Source: Trichostrongylus colubriformis
Taxonomy: Eukaryota > Nematoda > Chromadorea > Rhabditida > Trichostrongylidae
NCBI GenBank assembly: GCA_963978905.1
Contig: OZ022256.1
Span: forward strand, 4,757,501-4,821,500
DNA: 64,000 nucleotides
Reading direction: 5' to 3'
Position 1 is the first letter of the stretch, and the number at the start of each line of letters is the position of its first letter. The position numbers and the translations under genes are program-made. The notes below the pieces were generated by a model. It worked only from the letters and a program-made list of their open reading frames with translations, searched no databases and was not told where the DNA came from. This document shows positions 57,431 through 64,000 of this stretch, one piece after another.

Positions 57431-59989
57431 TTGAAATCAACTAACCTTTCCATCACTCCTAATGTTCTTTGGTGTGACATAATGTCACAGGGTGCTGTTC
57501 CTGCGGTAAGAATTATCCCTGTTTATCGTCCGCCGAATACAACATCTGCCGATGACACAGTACTGATGGGTTTAATTACTGATTTGAGCTCAATGACTAC
57601 CCTACCCTTCTTCTGGGTGACCTCAATCTCAGGATTGAGTGGGATTCTTCTAGGCCAGTGAGTCATTCTTCTGTGCGTTTCGTCCAGCATTTCGAGAACT
57701 GCAATTTAACTCAATATGTAAATGAACCAACCCATGGTCGAAACATATTGGATGTTATCTTCGCGTCTTCATCGATTATCTCCGCCGTAAAAGTGTAACC
57801 CCCTTCTCCTCCTCCGACCATGGAACAGTCCACTTTGAATTTCATCTGAACGATATCAGTTATACACTTAGACAGTCTCTGTTCCTTCCTGATTCCATGG
57901 CGTGTACTACTCTGCGCTGAACTTTTATCTTCATACCATGGATTGGCTTGACTTGTTTGATAATTTTACAACTGCTAATAATGCTCATCGGAGGTTTTGT
58001 GGAGAGCTCTAAGTAGCACTGTCAAAATTTGTCCCGCTAAGATACCTCGGATATGTCGTTGTGGGTATCCCCTGCACATAAGAAATCTAATAGCCTAAAA
58101 GGTAAGGTCATCCACCTCCTTCCGCAACAAATCAGTGATATGCAATACAGGAATGTTTGTTCGGATCTTGATTATTACATGAGGAAGTAATTGGACAGTA
58201 AGGAACGGCACCTATCAATGAGATCTGATGCGATGCAGATTTTCCGCTTCTTCAGACGTAAAACTAAATCTAATCCTGGTTTACCTATACTTACTGATGA
58301 GAATGGCACAAAGTTTATATCAGACAGGAAGGCTATAGCTCTAGGCAAGTATTTTGCTAGTGTTTCCTGTGTGACGTAAACTAGAAGGGACGTTGTGAAT
58401 ATTTGATGATTCCCTCGAATATCTAGCACGCTCTCCCAAGTTTGGCTCCACCCCAATGATGTGCGCAGGATTCTTCTGAGTCTGGAACAATCGCTTTCTG
58501 AGACGTGTGATGGCATCCCTCAAATCATATACAAAAGGTGTGCTTCTTCTTTATATCAACCTTTGACCCATCTCCTCAGTATATCGATGATCTTAGGGGG
58601 AAGTGCCCGACATTGGAAAACTCCCTTGTAACAGCCTTACCCAAGCTTCCTAACAGTGGGCTAATTTCCGATTTTCGCCCAGTCAGTATTATGCCAACGC
58701 CAGCTAAAGTGATGGAGAGGGTCATTAGAGACAGGCTGTTAGCTTGGCTAGGAAGATTTCGAGTGATTTCGAAGAAGCAAAGCGGGTCTTTGAGCGGGTC
58801 TTCCACAACGTCTAATTTACTAGATAACATGCATGATTGGATCCTCGCTCCAAATTGTGGCAAATCTGTAGACGTCATATTTATTGACCTATCGAAGTCA
58901 TTTGATAAGGTGTGTCATCTGAAACTACTTGCAAAATTGCAGTACCTTCGTGTTCTGGTCGACTTCTTGATTGGCTGAGATCCTACTTACATGATAGATA
59001 TATGACAGTCAAGGTGCGGTGCAGCTCTGAGGGACATCACTGTAGAAGCCCGGGGGTCCCGCAGGGTGGGGTGCGGCCGCCTTTACTGTTCTTGATATAT
59101 ACACTAGATCTGCCTGCTTGTATCATAAAGTTCCTGGAAGTGAAAATTCAGATGTATGCTGACTTGTACGCAGCATATGATCCCTACACTTAGGCGGCAG
59201 TTCAAACGGCACTTTAGCTTTCTCTTGATAGGGTGAGTGAATCGGCTGAGTCATAGGACCTGTCAACAACTACAGTAAAAGCTCAGTTTTCCACCTATGA
59301 AACGGCTTACCTTCTGAGTATGAAATAAATAGCCCCGCTTTAAAAACCTGTACTAATGTGGGATACTTGGGGTTCACTATCATATAATCAAATCTGAAGT
59401 TCAATATTCATATTGGTCGGATGATAATAAAGCTTTTTCCGCGCTCTTTCTTACTCGTAATACTCCTATCGGAGATCCTGAAATACTATTACGGTTGTAT
59501 AATGCCTATGTACTACCTCACTTGCGTTACTGCTCACAAGTATGGAATCCCACACTCAAGAGGGGTGTGGCCAGACTTGAAAAGTGCATCAAACTTTTGG
59601 CTTATCTTCGTGCTCATCCAGGAGCGGCGCTATGTGATATACCGGCTTACGAAGAGCGAATGGAGTGGCTGGTATTGATGAGTATAAGTAAGAGGAGATT
59701 GTCCGATGACCTCATCTTGGGCTACCGCATACCCAGACAAGAAATTAGAGTCAGGTCTAGCAAATATTGGATTCTCAAACTCTGTAACGAACGTTCTAGA
59801 AGTCTTGGAATAAACCACGAAAGAATTCATAAAGGATTCCACTCCTTGGTATTCCATTCCTACATCTATCGCATGGCCAGGAGCCTCGAGAGGGTACCAC
59901 CTGAGTTGTTTGGATCAAAAAGTGGTAAGGCGTTTAGAAAAAAATTGATTAACCTCAATGTAACTCATGCGTTGATTTCAGAAAACTGA
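57431..59989 (+). pseudogene. Retrotransposon ORF2 remnant: endonuclease and reverse transcriptase
   Basis: The endonuclease part shows GDLNLRIEWD and HGRNILDVIF. Reverse transcriptase follows: DFRPVSIMPTPAKVMERVI, then DVIFIDLSKSFDKV (motif A with its catalytic Asp), and GVPQGG near 59058 (motif B). The YADD box reads MYADLYAAYD, so the second catalytic Asp is lost. The C-terminal part from 59495 (AYVLPHLRYCSQVWNPTLKR onward, to 59989) is an open frame of 164 codons typical of CR1 elements. Stops and frame changes separate the pieces. Copying activity is ruled out for this copy. Confidence 0.8.
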
Positions 59990-60874
59990 TGCGGGACTAG
60001 TATAGATATCGTGATAGCAAATTCCGGTCTTCCAATGCTCCGCCACGTTAGCTGACACTCAGGCATCCGATCTTTGCAGTAGCTTTAAAAAGGACAAGTT
60101 TCGTTGCATAGGGTGTCAGTATCGTTATGATTGACGATGTTTGTTTTCTAGGGTATTTACATAGATTTTGGTTTTTTTCTCTGTTTTTTTTACCCAGTTA
60201 GTGTCATTTCTGCTAACTTAGTCGAGAAGACTTTGGCCGGGTATATCTAAACCTAGCTATAAACTGGATTTTCCTACTTCTACAAGAATATTTTCAAAGG
60301 ATATCAGATACAAATTATGTCGTAGGTGGTATGCGTCAAGTCGTTTGTATGTACTTACCATATTTCTAAATGATTTCCTCTTTGCCTCGAGTCCCGAGGT
60401 TTGGCACCTAACGTTTATCTTGCTTGTCTGTTCTACGAGGACGGTCGGTATACTCGTGTTTCGGAGTTTAGGCATGTTCCTATGATCCCCTAGCGGCGTA
60501 GGGCACCAATGCCGACTGGTGCACAACTAACTTCGGAAGCCAGTCGCGGTTACTCGTGGCTCTAGAGGACAAATTAATTATGCTGTTTGTCCTTGAGTAA
60601 TTCACTTGACGATTGTATATTTTGTGGGTCGATCTAGTAGGTTGTGTGGTGCCATTCCATCCTTGACTTCATCACTTGTAAGGAGTCATAGGGTTGTTGT
60701 ATCGTCCTGACTAATTACAATGGTTCGTTTTGATTCAATTTTCTGTTCATTATTCAAGCGCGCCTTATGCATGCATAAGTAAATAAATAAAAATATACTA
60801 ATGTGCCAAATAATAGCAGACATTGTACTGCTTCAGACAATATTTTCTTTCCTGTTTTCGTGACAGTTCCCCAC

Positions 60875-61042
60875 AAAGAAAGGAACTTGGTGATAGCGAG
60901 TATGATTATGAGTTTATATAGGCCATTTTGGTGGCTGGGTTCCAAAAAAACCGCATACGACGACATTTACTATGGTTTTTTAGCATAAGATTAATCAATG
61001 TAGCATTAGCAGCAATAGCGAATGTGTTTTGAACCACTTGTA
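60875..61042 (-). pseudogene. Str-type chemoreceptor, N-terminal fragment
   Basis: The minus strand reads VQVVQNTFAIAANATLINLM then LKNH, a first membrane helix ending in the short loop usual for Str/Srd receptors. A GTAAATG donor and CCCAG acceptor (60970-60935, only 36 nt) lead to GLYKLIIILAITKFLSLWG, the second helix, but one base is missing at the join (an ATGGCC that would need ATGGGCC). The rest of the receptor does not follow: the retrotransposon 3' end lies about 85 bp further on. Either the gene was cut by that insertion or it decayed independently. Confidence 0.6.
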
Positions 61043-62509
61043 CTGAATCACATGCAACGGGAGAATGACTCAGAACGGAACATCTACCGCGTCGAATGTG
61101 GAGTCTTTCAAAAGAAGGCGGCCACAAACCCAGCTACTCTTTCAGGTCAAAACCCTGTTTGCTATCATCGGGCTGCGACTTGTTCAGAGAAATTGAAGCT
61201 GAGATGCCTGTGAAAATCCTCAACGTTTGTTATCGCAATCCCATAAGTGTGTTAGCCTAATGGCAGGGTCATTGAAGAACTACTTTCAAGTGTTCATTCG
61301 TGTGAGTATGCAATCTTACTGTGTACCATTTGCTGCTTGTTTTTGCACTCCCCTTGATTAGATAGATGCTTTCAGATGCAATATTAGCGCCCACCCACTT
61401 GATAAATCTCCAGTACTAAAATCGAGTTTACGAAATGCAAAGATTGTGTGACCGTGAAATGAGAATTTATTAAACGATTCTGTACATACCCAACCTTCTC
61501 AGATCTCTAATACTTCTCTTCACAATCACTGAAGCATTCGGGTACCATACCAGTATTACTAAAGCACACTTTGATCTGAACATGGTCTAGTTATTGTTAT
61601 GTTGGAGACAATCCATGCGCTGGTCAGGGGAATCCCTCAGTTAAGCAAAAAGAGCACAACTCGCTCCGCTGATCAAAAGGATAAAAGCGCAGTAATCGTT
61701 TTATGTATCATTGAAATGGTATGGTTCTCCTGACGGTAAAGTTCCGTACCTTAGAAATAGGAGTGCTCCGTGAGAGAATGAGTTGATGATAAAAAACTCA
61801 AGTATGATTTTCACTGATACTTAACAAAAACAATAGAGCATAACTGCTGCTTGGTTCTGGAAGAGACAAGAAATTCTGTGTCAATTTTTCCCACTAATTT
61901 TGCATGAGCGCTAACTCGTGATCATTCATTCGCGCATACCAGCTCTTCCCTATTTAGGTTTTCCCATATAACTTGCTACTGCATTTAATTTCTTGCTTTT
62001 CTCAGTATTTTAGCCCGAGCGTAGATCAATTGTATAGCGACTAGAGGGTGACGCACCTTCTGAAGAGTATTTACTGTTCATAAACGTCCCAAGAATAGTA
62101 AGGCAAGTAAGCATCAAAAAAGCTGGATTTAGCTCTCTTTGCATGTGTTGTATCTAAGAAAATTGTATGTGCACTATTGCTCACATCACAAGGCATACAA
62201 AGCTGAAAATACTACAGATATACGCAGACAAAAGTGCAAATGATGAGGAAATTTTGGTGATCATCCAACGGCTCATGATTACAGCACATAGAGATGCGAC
62301 ATGATGTTAATGTAAATTTTTCAGCAAGAAAGTAAGAAAGTATCCATAGAAAACGGTGTACAGATGGTCATACACTTTACCACTTCTTGTTGAACGAGTT
62401 CTTTGCACCAAAGACGTTTTTATTCAAGCAACGCATCTATGCCAAAAACTTCACACACCACGTAACTCATGATTGTACTTGCTCATAGATCACTATGAAC
62501 GAATTCGGA
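61043..62509. other. Spacer between receptor relics
   Basis: No further receptor exons, RNA or repeat were recognised. Confidence 0.4.
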
Positions 62510-63605
62510 CTACAATGTCTTGCGTGAAATATATACACTAGCCGTTTTTATCCTGTTCTGTGAAGGTGGTTGTGCGGCTTCTCTCCGAAATAAGAAGATA
62601 TTCTGCACCCACACGCGATACGGACCAATGAAGTATAATTATGTGAATGGTGTTAACATTGGAGTGAAGTTCAGCAGAATAAACGCTAGATACTCGAAAA
62701 ACTCATTACGATAGCTCCACAGCTGTTCTGCAACATAAGTAGAAGAGGCGGATAGGTACAAAATGGGCAGAGTAGCTTGCACAGTAAGCGCCTGAAATTA
62801 TGAAGATTTCTTCACTGACTGTTCGTAGATCACCGCAATGCCAGAACCCAAAAGCATTCCCAATGATATGCGGCGGTAACTGGCATTTACAAAAAAAAAT
62901 ATTAAATTCAATGTGTGTGCAAAACAGCAAACCATTACACACACTATACATCACATGCATACTCCATTTCCTTCATGTATCATCACTAAATCTCGTATCT
63001 CATGCAATCTCGACACAACTGCTTATGAGCTGGACGGTTGAAAGTCGAAAGTATGGCGTTCAATATTTCATATAAAGCTCATTGTTATTTGCACGAGAAG
63101 CGAACATAGCGCAAATGCTAGTGCTCCTAATCACGCGTACACAGCCTAGTTTAAAAAACATATAGAACACTACAGTATTAGACCGTCTACAGATCAGCAT
63201 ACATCGGCAGAGATTTTTGTCCTCACGCGATATTTTAGAACTTGTACTCTTCTATCAAACAGTAGTCTGCTTCGAAAAGTACGGCAACACCCATCCTCAT
63301 CATTATCAAAAAGACTGTTGTAAGTCTAAATGTAGTCACCATGAGCAACTGCGATTGCATACGGCGGGTGCTCTCAGACATAACCATTTCACTGCTTAGC
63401 TTTGAGATGATTATCCTTCTCAATATGATGACAGCGATGTACACAGGCACGACCAATCTGTCCCATGAAGCAAGCTCAGTATCGCTCTCCAGTTATAAAT
63501 ATTCATTGTACCGCTAACACAGTCCAGGCTAACGTCGTATCCGAAGTTTCTTTCAAGTCCGGCTTTCAACACAGCCTCGTCATCGCCGATTATAGACATC
63601 AGAAC
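62510..63605 (-). pseudogene. Srd/Str-type chemoreceptor, C-terminal half
   Basis: Two minus-strand exons. 63605-63340 (TTTTCACAG acceptor; GTGACT donor) encodes YDVSLDCVSGTMNIYNWRAI, then VVPVYIAVIILRR and LSSEMVMSESTRRMQSQLLM. 62791-62510 (ATAATTTCAG acceptor) encodes ALTVQATLPILYLSASS..., the sixth and seventh helices, and a tail with YFIGPYRVWVQNIF. Phases match at the intron. Two defects: one base is missing near 63455 (exon 266 nt, 267 needed), and an in-frame TAA at 62639-62641 sits just before LYFIGPYR. The N-terminal half would lie beyond 63605 but was not found before the SINE-like block at 63761. A chemosensory 7TM receptor when intact. Confidence 0.75.
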
Positions 63606-63760
63606 CTGTGAAAAGTAGCAGGACTCCGATCTTTTTGTGCAATACAAGGAAAAATGTAAAAAAATCTGAATTTTCTATCTTTAGGCATTCTTCACAAGCT
63701 TAGTTTATTGTCGGTGATACCTTCCTAGTAATATAAACAACCAGCAAACTATGTCTTAGC

Positions 63761-64000
63761 ACACTGGGATGGCATAGAGGTATGTGGGGTCGTCGGAAGA
63801 GTGGTGCCGTTTGGACTATATGGATTCAAGACCGGGTAATTGAGTGAATGAGAACGATTGCAGTCTCTTCACCGAGTCCTAGCCCAGCCAACTACCATGA
63901 TGCGTCCAGAGAGTCGAAAAAAGATAGTGCATCTTACCACGGTGGGTGGTAAGGTCCACTGTCCTTTTTGTGGTCGCAGAACTCCGATTACTATGACTAA
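63761..64000 (+). repeat. tRNA-derived SINE-like sequence, runs off the window
   Basis: It starts ACACTGGGATGGCATAGAGG, with a good A-box (TGGCATAGAGG), and has a weaker B-box-like GATTCAAGACC about 50 bases on. Downstream blocks are shared with the minus-strand copy at 48840-49074. It is not a working tRNA, since no closing acceptor stem is seen. Confidence 0.5.

Larger units (their letters stand above)
56834..60790 (+). mobile_element. CR1-like non-LTR retrotransposon, decayed
   Basis: It has an ORF1-like region, an endonuclease region, a reverse transcriptase and a long 3' part in order on the plus strand. It ends in TAAATAAATAAA-type short repeats at about 60778-60792, as expected for a target-primed insertion. 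Many stops and frameshifts are spread throughout. No long terminal repeats are seen. Confidence 0.8.

Noticed and set aside
63318..63346. Tiny intron (GTGACTACATTTAG) after QLLM in the receptor relic
   Set aside because: 14 nt is too short; the true continuation is the exon at 62791, which matches in phase and in receptor sequence.

Overview
The window looks like nuclear DNA of a clade V (Rhabditina) nematode, probably a hookworm-like strongylid. The basis is: a split cysteine-rich LIM gene closely resembling Caenorhabditis EXC-9/CRIP with a TTTTCAG (trans-)splice acceptor just before its ATG; relics of nematode-specific Srd/Str-type chemoreceptors; short introns with TTTCAG acceptors; and mariner, maT-type and CR1-like elements of the kinds found in such genomes. 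The species placement is inference. There are no bacterial-style operons, rRNA or intact tRNA genes. Most of the sequence is intergenic or intronic and full of small non-autonomous transposons. Long poly-G/poly-C runs (10 to 19 nt) recur.

Layout. 1-5.7 kb: mostly featureless, then the 3' exons of an unidentified plus-strand gene ending at 5716. 6-9.8 kb: two inverted copies of one internally deleted mariner (6075-6902, 7880-8733), a tRNA-like remnant, and a Tc1-ended MITE (9007-9750). 13.4-15.3 kb: a 400-bp foldback element and a pair of nested foldback elements with 9-10 bp target duplications. 21-25.3 kb: two copies of a TTAA/TCAA-flanked foldback MITE around exons of a second unidentified gene (21686-22353). 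27.6-28.5 kb: a decayed mariner. 30.2-32.8 kb: satellite-carrying element A (146-bp monomers in a 293-bp dimer). 32.8-36.3 kb: further foldback MITEs and a possible small split gene. 37.9-38.9 kb: a DD37D (maT-like) element. 40.5 kb: a 35-bp perfect hairpin with a 9-bp target duplication. 43.3-44.7 kb: the exc-9/CRIP-like LIM gene, whose first intron holds a 905-bp Harbinger-type element. 45.8-48.6 kb: a candidate gene with a possible 22-nt intron, a second copy of the Tc1-ended MITE, and a chemoreceptor fragment. 50-56.2 kb: satellite-carrying elements B and C, related to A; B has a 437-bp trimeric higher-order repeat and C is a large foldback. 56.8-60.8 kb: a decayed CR1-like non-LTR retrotransposon. 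60.9-63.6 kb: two minus-strand chemoreceptor relics, followed by a tRNA-derived SINE-like sequence running off the end.

Only the LIM gene is a confident, intact, recognisable host gene. The other host-gene calls rest on splice-site and phase logic and would need transcripts. The main novelty is in the repeats: foldback elements with GGGTG...CACCC termini and 9-10 bp duplications, ranging from nested 200-450 bp copies to a possible 35-bp miniature, and a mobile-looking foldback element that carries satellite arrays with locus-specific higher-order structure.
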